Assembly: GCA_038248955.1 (NCBI GenBank)
Contig: JBBRWW010000082.1
Location: 1 to 12,785, forward strand
From: Lysobacter_K sp038248955
Lineage (GTDB): Bacteria; Pseudomonadota; Gammaproteobacteria; Xanthomonadales; Xanthomonadaceae
Length of the DNA stretch: 12,785 bases
Direction of reading: 5' to 3'
Part shown: one piece after another, positions 6,688-12,785 of the stretch
Position numbering within the stretch: the stretch's first letter is position 1
Layout of the letters: every line of letters starts with the position of its first letter
Program-made: the position numbers and the translations under genes
Notes under the pieces: generated by a model
Databases searched by the model: none
What the model saw: the letters and a program-made list of their open reading frames with translations, nothing else
What the model was told of the DNA's origin: nothing

Positions 6688-6730
6688 TCGCCCCTTGCCG
6701 GCCCGCCCGGCCACGATTCAGGAACCGCGC

Positions 6731-7591
6731 ATGATCCGCAGCATGACCGCCTTCGCCGGCGGCGAACGCGTCACCCAGTGGGGCACGCTTGGCTGCGAGC
6801 TGCGCTCGGTCAACCACCGCTTCCTGGAGATCGGCGTGCGCCTGCACGACGACCTGCGCTCGCTGGAGCCGGCGCTGCGCGAGCGTATCGCCGCGCGCAT
6901 CGGGCGCGGCAAGCTCGACCTGACGCTGCGCCTGCGCTCGCCGGAGGGCGAGGGTGGCCTGCACGTCAATCCGGCCCGGTTGCGCGAGCTCAGCGAGTTG
7001 GCGATCGACCTGACAGCGCGGTTCCCCGGCCTGAAGACCGACTTCACCCAGTTGCTGCAGTTCCCGGGCGTGATGCAGGCGCCGGCGACCGATGCGGCGG
7101 CGTTGCAGGCCGAGGCGATGTCGCTGCTGGACACGGTGCTCGATGAATTCGTCGCCTCGCGCGAACGCGAGGGCGGCAAGCTGGCCGCGGTGATCGGCGA
7201 GCGCATCGACGGCATCGCCCGTATCGCCGCGGACGTCCGCACGCTCATGCCGGCCATCCGCATCGGCCAGCGCACCAAGCTTGAGGCGCGGCTGGCGGAC
7301 CTGGCGCAGCCGGCCGACCCGGGCCGGCTGGAGCAGGAGCTGGTGATCTGGCTGCAGAAGCTCGACGTCGACGAGGAGCTCGACCGCCTCGATGCCCATG
7401 TCAGCGAGGCACGACGGGTACTGCAGTTGCGCGAGGCGGTGGGTCGTCGGTTGGACTTCCTGCTGCAGGAATTCAACCGCGAGGCGAACACGCTGGGCTC
7501 CAAGTCGGTCGATGCGCGCAGCTCCGCCGCGGCGGTCGAGCTCAAGGTGCTCATCGACCAGGTTCGCGAACAGATCCAGAACATCGAGTAA
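6731..7591 (+). CDS. yicC: YicC family endoribonuclease
   Basis: The gene encodes 286 residues, almost exactly the E. coli YicC length. Both family hallmarks are present: the N-terminal IRSMTAFAGG (residues 2-11, with VNHRFLEIGVRLHDDLR after it) and the C-terminal REANTLGSKSVD (from residue 250) followed by VELKVLIDQVREQIQNIE, ending at the family's normal last residue. YicC proteins were long described as stress-related. More recent work treats them as endoribonucleases acting on RNA, including small regulatory RNA. The centre is strongly helical. The start has a good ribosome site, AGGAA, six bases upstream. The gene is divergent from rph, so two RNA-processing enzymes share an 82-base control region. 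gmk follows after 150 bases with no clear terminator between, so read-through into gmk is possible. Confidence 0.95.
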   Translation: MIRSMTAFAGGERVTQWGTLGCELRSVNHRFLEIGVRLHDDLRSLEPALRERIAARIGRGKLDLTLRLRSPEGEGGLHVNPARLRELSELAIDLTARFPGLKTDFTQLLQFPGVMQAPATDAAALQAEAMSLLDTVLDEFVASREREGGKLAAVIGERIDGIARIAADVRTLMPAIRIGQRTKLEARLADLAQPADPGRLEQELVIWLQKLDVDEELDRLDAHVSEARRVLQLREAVGRRLDFLLQEFNREANTLGSKSVDARSSAAAVELKVLIDQVREQIQNIE

Positions 7592-7741
7592 GTTGGTGCC
7601 CTGGTTCCGGCAGCCTGCTGCGAATTCGACCGGCTCGTCTGCCAGCGCGTTTCGCGGTGCGCGCCGCCGGTTCGGCACTGCCGTAACGCCGCCGGCGCAG
7701 GGACGCGCCGCAACGACCTATCGCAATGGGCGAGTCCTCTG

Positions 7742-8359
7742 ATGCGCGGAACCCTCTACATCGTCGCCGCACCGTCCGGGGCCGGCAAATCCAGCATCGT
7801 CAACGCGGTGCTCGCGCGCGACCGGAACATCTGCCTCTCCATTTCGTTCACCTCCCGCGCGCCGCGCCCGGGCGAGCGCCACGCCGAGCACTACCATTTC
7901 GTCAGCGCCGCCGAGTTCGAGCGCATGGCCGGGGACGGCGATTTCTTCGAATACGCCCGCGTCCATGGCGACTGGAAGGGCACCGCCCGGCAGTCGGTCG
8001 AGCCGCAGCTCGCGTCGGGCAAGGACGTGCTGCTGGAAATCGACTGGCAGGGTGCGCGCCAGGTGCGGCTGCAGGTGCCGAATGCGGTCAGCGTGTTCAT
8101 CCTGCCGCCATCGAGGCAGGCGCTGCAGCAACGCATGCAGATGCGCGGCCAGGACAGCGCCGAGGTGATCGCGCAACGGCTCGCCGCCGCACGCGAGGAG
8201 ATGTCGCACTACGGCGAGTTCGATTACGTGATCGTCAACGAGGACTTCACCGTTGCCGTCGACGAAATGTGCTCGATCTTTACCGCCAGCCGACTGCGAT
8301 TGCAGCCGCAGGTGGCGCGGCATTCCCGCCTGATCACCGCGCTGCTGGCCAGCGATTGA
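7742..8359 (+). CDS. gmk: Guanylate kinase
   Basis: Guanylate kinase makes GDP from GMP with ATP, the step that feeds GTP and (p)ppGpp pools. The 205-residue protein has a P-loop, APSGAGKSS, near residue 10, and the GMP-site motifs TSRAPRPGE (two Arg), EHYHFVS (Tyr), FFEYA (Glu) and LLEIDWQGARQVR (Asp). One position is unusual. The family's YGT/YGS Tyr, which contacts GMP in yeast guanylate kinase, is Lys79 here (DWKGTARQSV). I believe this also occurs in Xanthomonas enzymes, so it is probably a lineage trait, not a defect. The C-terminal half has EEMSHYGEFDYVIVNEDF, typical of the family. No convincing promoter is seen in the 150-base gap before it; a GGGCGAG ribosome site lies seven bases before the ATG. 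rpoZ follows after 132 bases with its own promoter. Confidence 0.97.
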   Translation: MRGTLYIVAAPSGAGKSSIVNAVLARDRNICLSISFTSRAPRPGERHAEHYHFVSAAEFERMAGDGDFFEYARVHGDWKGTARQSVEPQLASGKDVLLEIDWQGARQVRLQVPNAVSVFILPPSRQALQQRMQMRGQDSAEVIAQRLAAAREEMSHYGEFDYVIVNEDFTVAVDEMCSIFTASRLRLQPQVARHSRLITALLASD

Positions 8360-8411
8360 CCGCTGGGTCGGCGTAACTGATTGATTTTCAAAGCAGTCAA
8401 GGTCCGGGTGG

Positions 8412-8441
8412 TTGCCTGCGGCGCGCCGGGGCCGCTACAAT
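8412..8441 (+). promoter_or_regulatory. Sigma-70-type promoter of rpoZ
   Basis: TTGCCT (8412-8417, four of six) and TACAAT (8436-8441, five of six) are separated by 18 bases. The start of transcription would be near 8448, giving a leader of about 44 bases. This is the best-matching promoter in the window and lies in the gmk-rpoZ gap. Confidence 0.65.
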
Positions 8442-8463
8442 CGGCGCCCCTCTACGCACGTAT

Positions 8464-8482
8464 GGCGGGCCGTCAGGCCGCC
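8464..8482 (+). other. Leader hairpin just before the rpoZ ribosome site
   Basis: GGC-(G)-GGCC, loop GTCA, GGCC-GCC forms a seven-pair stem with one bulged G. It ends directly beside the ribosome site GGGAG (8483-8487), which stays outside the stem. It may keep the site open or affect initiation. Confidence 0.35.
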
Positions 8483-8491
8483 GGGAGCCCC

Positions 8492-8791
8492 ATGGCCCGC
8501 ATTACCGTTGAAGATTGCCTGAAAGTGGTCGATAACCGATTCGATCTCGTCATGCTGGCCGCCAAGCGCGCCCGCCAGCTCGCCAACGGCGTCCAGTCGC
8601 AACTGGACAACAGTGAAGCCGACGACAAGCCGACCGTGCTGGCCCTGCGCGAGATCGCCGCGCGCCAGATCACCCCGGAATACATCGACGCCGTCGAGAA
8701 GACCGAGCGCGAGCGCAAGGAGCGTGAGGCGCTGGAATGGGCTGCTGCCGAAGTGGTCGCCGACGACGACCTGTCCAAGAACGACGACTAA
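8492..8791 (+). CDS. rpoZ: RNA polymerase omega subunit
   Basis: The gene encodes 99 residues. Omega helps assemble RNA polymerase around beta prime and, in proteobacteria, forms one of the ppGpp sites with it. The start MARITVEDCLKVVDNRFDLV is the canonical N-terminus, including the MAR segment implicated in ppGpp binding. The following LAAKRARQLANG, KPTVLALREIA and a charged acidic C-terminal tail (ADDDLSKNDD) also fit. An in-frame ATG 30 bases upstream (8462) is not preferred, because it lies in the leader hairpin and the family starts at MARIT with GGGAG five bases before it. The gene ends at an intrinsic terminator and sits between gmk and spoT, as in E. coli. Confidence 0.97.
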   Translation: MARITVEDCLKVVDNRFDLVMLAAKRARQLANGVQSQLDNSEADDKPTVLALREIAARQITPEYIDAVEKTERERKEREALEWAAAEVVADDDLSKNDD

Positions 8792-8833
8792 GCCATCGCG
8801 GCATCGGTGCGGCGCTTGCGTCCACCGGCCTGC

Positions 8834-8864
8834 ACGGCCCCGCTTCGGCGGGGCCGTTTGGTTT
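8834..8864 (+). terminator. Intrinsic terminator after rpoZ
   Basis: CGGCCCCGC, a TTCG tetraloop and GCGGGGCCG form a perfect nine-pair stem (8835-8856, extendable by an A-T pair), followed by TTTGGTTT. The stable UUCG loop and the downstream T-rich run are classical. It lies 43 bases after the rpoZ stop, so it should uncouple spoT from rpoZ transcription. Confidence 0.85.
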
Positions 8865-8933
8865 GTGGGCCGCGAGGACGTGACCCGGGCGGCCCCGCCG
8901 ATGCCGGACCGATACGCCGCCTCGCGGCCCCAC
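8865..8933. repeat. Long inverted repeat between the rpoZ terminator and the spoT promoter
   Basis: GTGGGCCGCGAGG (8865-8877) and CCTCGCGGCCCCAC (8920-8933) are inverted copies, perfect over 13 pairs apart from one extra C in the right arm, around a 42-base loop. It begins right after the terminator's T-run and ends 47 bases before the spoT -35. As RNA it would be formed only by read-through from rpoZ; as DNA it could form a cruciform or bind a dimeric protein. Its function is unknown. Confidence 0.55.
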
Positions 8934-8980
8934 CGCATTCGAACCGCTGGTGGTGGCGACGTTCCGGCCGGCCGCATCAA

Positions 8981-9010
8981 TTGCACGCTGCGGCGCCAGC
9001 CGCGTAGATT
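8981..9010 (+). promoter_or_regulatory. Candidate spoT promoter, positioned for a leaderless transcript
   Basis: TTGCAC (8981-8986, three of six) and TAGATT (9005-9010, four of six) are 18 bases apart. A normal start six to seven bases after the -10 falls on or next to the A of the spoT ATG at 9017. No ribosome site exists between the -10 and the ATG, which is consistent with a leaderless mRNA. Confidence 0.45.
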
Positions 9011-9016
9011 GACCAC

Positions 9017-11212
9017 ATGACCCCTGTCGAGCCCGCCTGTAGTCCCAACGCGCCGGTCCACACCGACCACCATGCCGGCGAAGCGACGCTGCCCGACTAT
9101 GTTCGCGAGCTCGAGCAAGCCGCCCACTACCTGCCTGCGAGCCAGCGTGAATTGCTGCGCCGCGCCTGGGCGATCGGTGCGTCCGCGCATGCGGGCCAGA
9201 CGCGCAAGTCCGGCGAGCCGTACATCACCCATCCCGTGGCCGTCGCCAAGGTGCTCGCCGATCAGGGATTGGACGTCGAGACGCTGGTCGCGGCGATCCT
9301 GCACGACACCCTGGAAGACACCCCGCTGTCGCGCGAGGCGCTCGCGGCGGAGTTCGGCGAAACGGTTGCCGATCTCGTCGACGGCGTCACCAAGCTCGAC
9401 AAGCTGCAGTTCCGCGACCGCCAGGAAGCTGCCGCGGAGAGCTTCCGCAAGATGATGCTGGCGATGTCGCGCGACTTGCGGGTGATCCTGATCAAGCTCG
9501 CCGACCGCCTCCACAACATGCGCACGCTCGGCGCCCAGGACGCGACCGCGCGCGAGCGCATCGCCCTGGAAACCCTGGAGGTCTACGCGCCCATCGCCCA
9601 GCGGCTGGGCATGAACCTGATCAAGGCCGAGCTCCAGGACCTGGGATTCCGGGCCCTGCATCCCTGGCGGCACGCCGTGATCGAAAAGCGCATCCGCACC
9701 GAGCCGGTGGTGCGGCGCGAATCGATGGTGCAGATCGAGGCGCAGCTGGCGCAGCGGCTGGCGAAGGAAAAACTTCCGCACCGCCTGATCAGCCGGGTGA
9801 AGTCACCGTGGAGCATCTACACCAAGATGCGCGCGGAGAACAAGGATTTCACCCAGGTCATGGACGTCTTCGGCTTCCGCGTCGTGGTCCGCACGGTGCC
9901 CGACTGCTACCACGCGCTGGGCGTGGTGCATGGCGCGTACAAGCCGCTGGATTCGCGTTTCCGCGATTTTATTGCCATCCCCAAGGCCAACGGCTACCAG
10001 TCGCTGCACACGGTGCTGTTCGGCCCCTACGGTTCGCCCGTCGAGGTGCAGATCCGTACCGAGGAAATGGACCTGGTCGCCGAACGCGGGATCGCCGCGC
10101 ACTGGTCGTACAAGCACGGCGGCGACGGCCCCAACAGCGCCCAGAACCGCGCCCACAGCTGGATCGCCGGGCTGGTGGAGTCGCAGCAATCGACCGGCTC
10201 GTCGCTGGAATTCCTGGAAAACGTCAAGGTCGACCTGTTCCCCGACGAGGTCTACCTGTTCACGCCCAAGGGCGACATCCTGGCGCTGCCGCGCAATGCC
10301 ACCGCGCTGGATTTCGCCTACGCCGTGCACACCGATGTCGGCAACCAGGCCGTGGCCGCGCGCGTCGACGGCAAGCTGGTGCCACTGCGCTGCAAGCTCG
10401 CCAGCGGCCAGCGGGTGGAGATCATCACCGCCAAGTCGTCGGCGCCGAAACCGCAGTGGCTGGAATTCGTGGTCTCGGGCAAGGCGCGCACCTCGATCCG
10501 CCAGCAGCTCAAGCAACTCGATCACGAGGACGCCGTGCAGCTCGGTCACCGGATGCTCGATCGCGCGCTCGAGGCGCTGGGAATATCGCTCGACCGGGTG
10601 CCGGGCGGGCGCCTGGAGGGATATCTCGCCGAGCACCGCTACCCGCGCCTGGAGGCGCTGCTGGCCGACATCGCGCTGGGCAACCGCATGCCGCAACAGG
10701 TGACCCAGACGCTGGCGCGCGAGGCGCCGGGCAAGGTCGGGCAACACGCTCAGGATCGCCCGGCGGCGTCCGAGGACAAGATCCTGATCACCGGCGCCGA
10801 GCGCGGCGTGATCAGTTTCGCCAACTGTTGCCTGCCGGTGCCGGGCGACGAGATCATGGGTTACCACACCACCGGCAAGGGCGTGGTCGTGCATCGGCTG
10901 GACTGCCCCAACCTCGCCGAATACCGCAAGTCGCCCGACCGCTGGGTACCGATCGGCTGGGACCGGCAGGTGTCGGGCGATTTCGATGCCGCGCTCAAGA
11001 TCGAGGTCGACAATCGTCCGGGCGCGCTGGCACAGGTCGCCGCCGCGATCGCGGATGCCGAATCCAACATCGACCGGGTCGAATACCTCGACCGCGACGC
11101 CAGCATCGCGGTGCTGCGTTTCTCCATCGAGGTCAGCGATCGCCGCCACCTCGCCGCGGTGATCCGGCGCGTGCGCCGGCTGGCGGTGGTGCTCGGCGTG
11201 CAACGGATGTAA
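9017..11212 (+). CDS. spoT: Bifunctional (p)ppGpp synthetase/hydrolase, SpoT-type RSH protein
   Basis: The protein has 731 residues in the long RSH layout. The N-terminal HD hydrolase domain has YITHP, H96-D97 with E100-D101 (HDTLED) and KLADRLHNMR (160-169), all intact, so pppGpp/ppGpp breakdown is expected. The synthetase domain follows, with SPWSIYTKM, FGFRVVV, IAIPKANGYQSLHTV and VEVQIRTEEMD. The diagnostic tetrad is RFRD (314-317), the basic RxKD class of bifunctional enzymes with Lys replaced by Arg, not the EXDD of RelA. Next are TGS (about 411-470, DEVYLFTPKGDILALPRN), a helical part, the Cys motif NCCLPVPGDEIMGY (C604-C605, with C630), and a C-terminal ACT domain (about 656-731). The first 25 residues are unconserved. 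No ribosome site precedes the ATG. The upstream terminator gives spoT its own transcript, probably shared with ridA and recG. Confidence 0.97.
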   Translation: MTPVEPACSPNAPVHTDHHAGEATLPDYVRELEQAAHYLPASQRELLRRAWAIGASAHAGQTRKSGEPYITHPVAVAKVLADQGLDVETLVAAILHDTLEDTPLSREALAAEFGETVADLVDGVTKLDKLQFRDRQEAAAESFRKMMLAMSRDLRVILIKLADRLHNMRTLGAQDATARERIALETLEVYAPIAQRLGMNLIKAELQDLGFRALHPWRHAVIEKRIRTEPVVRRESMVQIEAQLAQRLAKEKLPHRLISRVKSPWSIYTKMRAENKDFTQVMDVFGFRVVVRTVPDCYHALGVVHGAYKPLDSRFRDFIAIPKANGYQSLHTVLFGPYGSPVEVQIRTEEMDLVAERGIAAHWSYKHGGDGPNSAQNRAHSWIAGLVESQQSTGSSLEFLENVKVDLFPDEVYLFTPKGDILALPRNATALDFAYAVHTDVGNQAVAARVDGKLVPLRCKLASGQRVEIITAKSSAPKPQWLEFVVSGKARTSIRQQLKQLDHEDAVQLGHRMLDRALEALGISLDRVPGGRLEGYLAEHRYPRLEALLADIALGNRMPQQVTQTLAREAPGKVGQHAQDRPAASEDKILITGAERGVISFANCCLPVPGDEIMGYHTTGKGVVVHRLDCPNLAEYRKSPDRWVPIGWDRQVSGDFDAALKIEVDNRPGALAQVAAAIADAESNIDRVEYLDRDASIAVLRFSIEVSDRRHLAAVIRRVRRLAVVLGVQRM

Positions 11213-11278
11213 TGGGTGGCAGGCGCGAGGCCGCGTGCCGGCAACCGGGGCGACCGCCATGCCGACCCCGCCAGTCGC

Positions 11279-11284
11279 TAGAAT
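11279..11284 (+). promoter_or_regulatory. Candidate -10 of a ridA-recG promoter
   Basis: TAGAAT matches five of six -10 bases, 29 bases before the ridA ATG, and would give a leader of about 22 bases containing GAGG (11301-11304) as ribosome site. No good -35 is seen at the right distance. The 100-base gap after spoT also contains a six-pair GC stem (11222-11239, with one G-U) without a T-run. Confidence 0.4.
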
Positions 11285-11312
11285 TGCCCATCCGCGTTTC
11301 GAGGCCGCCCGC

Positions 11313-11696
11313 ATGTCCCGCCAGATCATCCACACCGAACTCGCTCCGGCCGCGATCGGGCCGTACTCGCAGGCCGTGCGCGTCGGCGACACCGTTTACC
11401 TGTCGGGCCAGATCCCGCTGGATCCCGCCACCGGGCTGCTGGTCGAGGGCGACATCACGACCCAGGCGCGGCGCGCGTTCGACAACCTGCAGGCGGTCTG
11501 CCAGGCCGCCGGCGGCTCGTTCGGCGAGGTCGCCCGGCTGGGCCTGTACCTGATGGACCTGGACGATTTCGCCGCGGTCAATGCGGTGATGGGCGAATAC
11601 TTCAAGGCGCCGTATCCGGCGCGGTCGACTGTCCAGGTCGCCGGGCTGCCGCGGGGAGCGGGGTTCGAGGTCGACGCGGTGATGGTCCTCGACTGA
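11313..11696 (+). CDS. ridA: RidA family reactive enamine/imine deaminase
   Basis: The gene encodes 127 residues, the standard length for the YjgF/YER057c/UK114 family. RidA trimers hydrolyse reactive 2-aminoacrylate and related enamines, made by PLP enzymes such as threonine dehydratase, to the ketoacid and ammonia. Visible motifs are IGPYSQAVRVGDTVYLSGQI (15-34), NLQAVCQAAGG (58-68) and PARSTVQVAGLPRGAGFEVD (102-121). The last contains the essential Arg (R104) and the Glu (E119) of the active site, so activity is expected. It lies 100 bases after spoT and seven bases before recG, so it is most likely co-transcribed with recG. In E. coli trmH occupies the place between spoT and recG. Confidence 0.95.
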   Translation: MSRQIIHTELAPAAIGPYSQAVRVGDTVYLSGQIPLDPATGLLVEGDITTQARRAFDNLQAVCQAAGGSFGEVARLGLYLMDLDDFAAVNAVMGEYFKAPYPARSTVQVAGLPRGAGFEVDAVMVLD

Positions 11697-11703
11697 CGGC
11701 TTG

Positions 11704-12785
11704 ATGGCCCGCGCCACCCGTCCTGCGCCGGCGCTTGCCGCAGTCGGCGAAACGCCGCTGACCGCGTTGTCCGGCTGTGGGCCGAAGGTTGCCGAGAAGC
11801 TCGCCGCGCGTGGCCTGGGCTGTCTGCAGGACCTTTGGTTCCAGCTGCCGCGTCAGTACGAGGACCGCACCCGGCTGACGCCGATCGCGCAGCTGCAGCC
11901 TGGCGTGGCCGCCCAGTTCGAAGGGCGCGTCGAGGCGGTCGAACGCGGGTTCCGCTTCCGTCCGGTGCTCCGCGTGGCGCTTGGCGACGGGTCCGGCGCG
12001 ACGCTGGTGCTGCGCTTTTTCCATTTCCGCGCCGCGCAGGTCGCGCAGTTCGCGGTCGGGGCGCGCGTGCGCGGCTACGGCACGTCGCGGCCCGGGCAGC
12101 ACGGACTGGAGATCGTCCATCCCAGCTACCGGCTGCTCGAGGGCGAGGCCGATGGCGCGCTGGGCGACCAGCTCGATCCGGTCTATCCGGCGATCGAAGG
12201 CATAGGCCCGGCCTCGCTGCGGCGCCTGATCGGCCTGGCGCTCGATCGCCTGCCCGCCGAGGAGTCGCTGGAGTTGTTGCCGCAGGACTTGCGCGATCGG
12301 GTGGCATTGCCCGATGGCGGTGCTACGGGGCTGCCATCGCTGCGCGAAGCCCTGTTGACCGTGCACCGGCCCGCGCGCGACGCCGACGTCGGCGCATTGC
12401 TTGCCGGCCTGCACCCCGCGCAACGGCGGCTGGCGCTGGAGGAATTGCTCGCCCACCATCTCAGCCTGCGTCGTCAGCGCATGGTCCAGCAAGCACACGC
12501 CGCGCCGGCATTGCGCGCGATGCGGCTGGCCGACCAGCTGCGCGAGGCGCTGCCGTTCGCATTGACCCGCGCGCAGCAACGGGTGTTCGATGAGATCCGC
12601 GCCGACCTCGCGTTGCCCTCGCCCATGCTGCGGCTGGTGCAGGGCGACGTCGGCAGCGGCAAGACCGTGGTCGCTGCGCTCGCGGCGCTGCTCGCGATCG
12701 AGTCCGGCAAGCAGGCGGCCTTGATGGCGCCGACCGAACTGCTCGCCGAGCAGCACCTGGGCAACCTGCGCGCTTGGCTGGAGCC
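11704..12785 (+). CDS. recG: ATP-dependent DNA helicase RecG, N-terminal part (gene runs off the window)
   Basis: 360 codons are visible, uninterrupted to the window edge, about half of the usual roughly 700. RecG drives stalled replication forks backwards and moves branched DNA. The N-terminus has LSGCGPKVAEKLAARGL, a helix-hairpin-like element, then LWFQLPRQYEDRTRLTPIAQ. The wedge/OB-fold follows (FEGRVEAVERGFRFRP through RGYGTS, GLEIVHPSYRLL, DPVYPAIEGIG), then LREALLTVHRPARD and a helical region. The helicase core begins with FALTRAQQRVFDEI, Walker A GDVGSGKT (314-321) and motif Ia MAPTELLAEQH (341-351). The ATG lies seven bases after the ridA stop with no clear ribosome site, so translation may depend on ridA termination. 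The 3' half, with the DEAH-type box and motifs IV-VI, is outside. Confidence 0.96.
   Translation, partial: MARATRPAPALAAVGETPLTALSGCGPKVAEKLAARGLGCLQDLWFQLPRQYEDRTRLTPIAQLQPGVAAQFEGRVEAVERGFRFRPVLRVALGDGSGATLVLRFFHFRAAQVAQFAVGARVRGYGTSRPGQHGLEIVHPSYRLLEGEADGALGDQLDPVYPAIEGIGPASLRRLIGLALDRLPAEESLELLPQDLRDRVALPDGGATGLPSLREALLTVHRPARDADVGALLAGLHPAQRRLALEELLAHHLSLRRQRMVQQAHAAPALRAMRLADQLREALPFALTRAQQRVFDEIRADLALPSPMLRLVQGDVGSGKTVVAALAALLAIESGKQAALMAPTELLAEQHLGNLRAWLE

Noticed and set aside
7592..7741. Promoter for gmk in the yicC-gmk gap
   Set aside because: Only a poor -10-like TATCGC (7719-7724) without a -35 was found. There are short GC inverted repeats (for example 7661-7666 with 7693-7698) but nothing convincing; read-through from yicC is equally possible.
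8462..8491. Upstream in-frame ATG for rpoZ
   Set aside because: It would add ten residues encoded by the leader hairpin. The family starts at MARIT, and the ribosome site GGGAG is correctly spaced for 8492.
8435..9781. Long minus-strand open frame crossing rpoZ and the start of spoT
   Set aside because: It runs antisense to two secure genes, crosses a terminator and two promoters, and encodes low-complexity, Leu/Gly/Arg-rich sequence with no family resemblance.
9803..11392. A 529-codon minus-strand open frame opposite spoT
   Set aside because: This is the same codon-bias shadow effect. The opposite strand encodes an intact SpoT with all domains in order.
1..12785. Mobile elements, CRISPR arrays, tRNA or rRNA genes
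   Set aside because: No transposase or integrase homologues, no regularly spaced direct repeats, no tRNA-like or rRNA-like stretches, and uniform base composition and codon style across the window.

Overview
The window is a high-G+C stretch of housekeeping chromosome from a gammaproteobacterium. It is most likely a member of the Lysobacteraceae/Xanthomonadaceae (Lysobacter or Luteimonas type). I judge this from the protein sequences, the strong G/C third-position bias, and the gene order yicC/rph (divergent) followed by gmk, rpoZ, spoT and recG. This is recognition from memory, not a database match. I see no insertion sequence, phage gene, tRNA, rRNA or CRISPR array, and no gene-free stretch longer than about 225 bases.

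Left part (1-3366), c-di-GMP-related. The C-terminal end of an EAL phosphodiesterase-type domain enters from the left edge on the + strand. It converges on a two-gene minus-strand unit: a 759-residue DUF1631 protein of unknown function, whose stop codon overlaps (ATGA) the start of a small PilZ protein with an intact c-di-GMP-binding signature. A candidate promoter with a perfect inverted repeat over its -35 lies upstream of the DUF1631 gene.

Middle part (3537-6648), minus strand. The transcription order is rph (RNase PH), a VOC/glyoxalase-fold protein, rdgB (dITP/XTP pyrophosphatase) and hemW (radical-SAM heme chaperone). The VOC and rdgB genes overlap by ATGA. The cluster is probably one operon for RNA 3'-end processing and nucleotide-pool cleaning, with hemW at its end.

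Right part (6731-12785), plus strand. yicC is divergent from rph across an 82-bp region with overlapping -10 elements. Next come gmk (GMP to GDP), rpoZ (omega subunit, part of a ppGpp site on RNA polymerase), an intrinsic terminator, spoT (bifunctional (p)ppGpp synthetase/hydrolase), ridA and the first half of recG. gmk, rpoZ and spoT form a guanine-nucleotide/stringent-response neighbourhood like that of E. coli. Here, however, spoT is separated from rpoZ by a terminator and a large inverted repeat, seems to have its own promoter placed for a leaderless transcript, and ridA sits where E. coli has trmH.

I found no convincing wholly new system. The best leads are the DUF1631-PilZ pair beside an EAL gene, the structured rpoZ-spoT gap with its possibly leaderless spoT mRNA, and the VOC protein lacking the usual metal ligands inside the rph-rdgB-hemW cluster.
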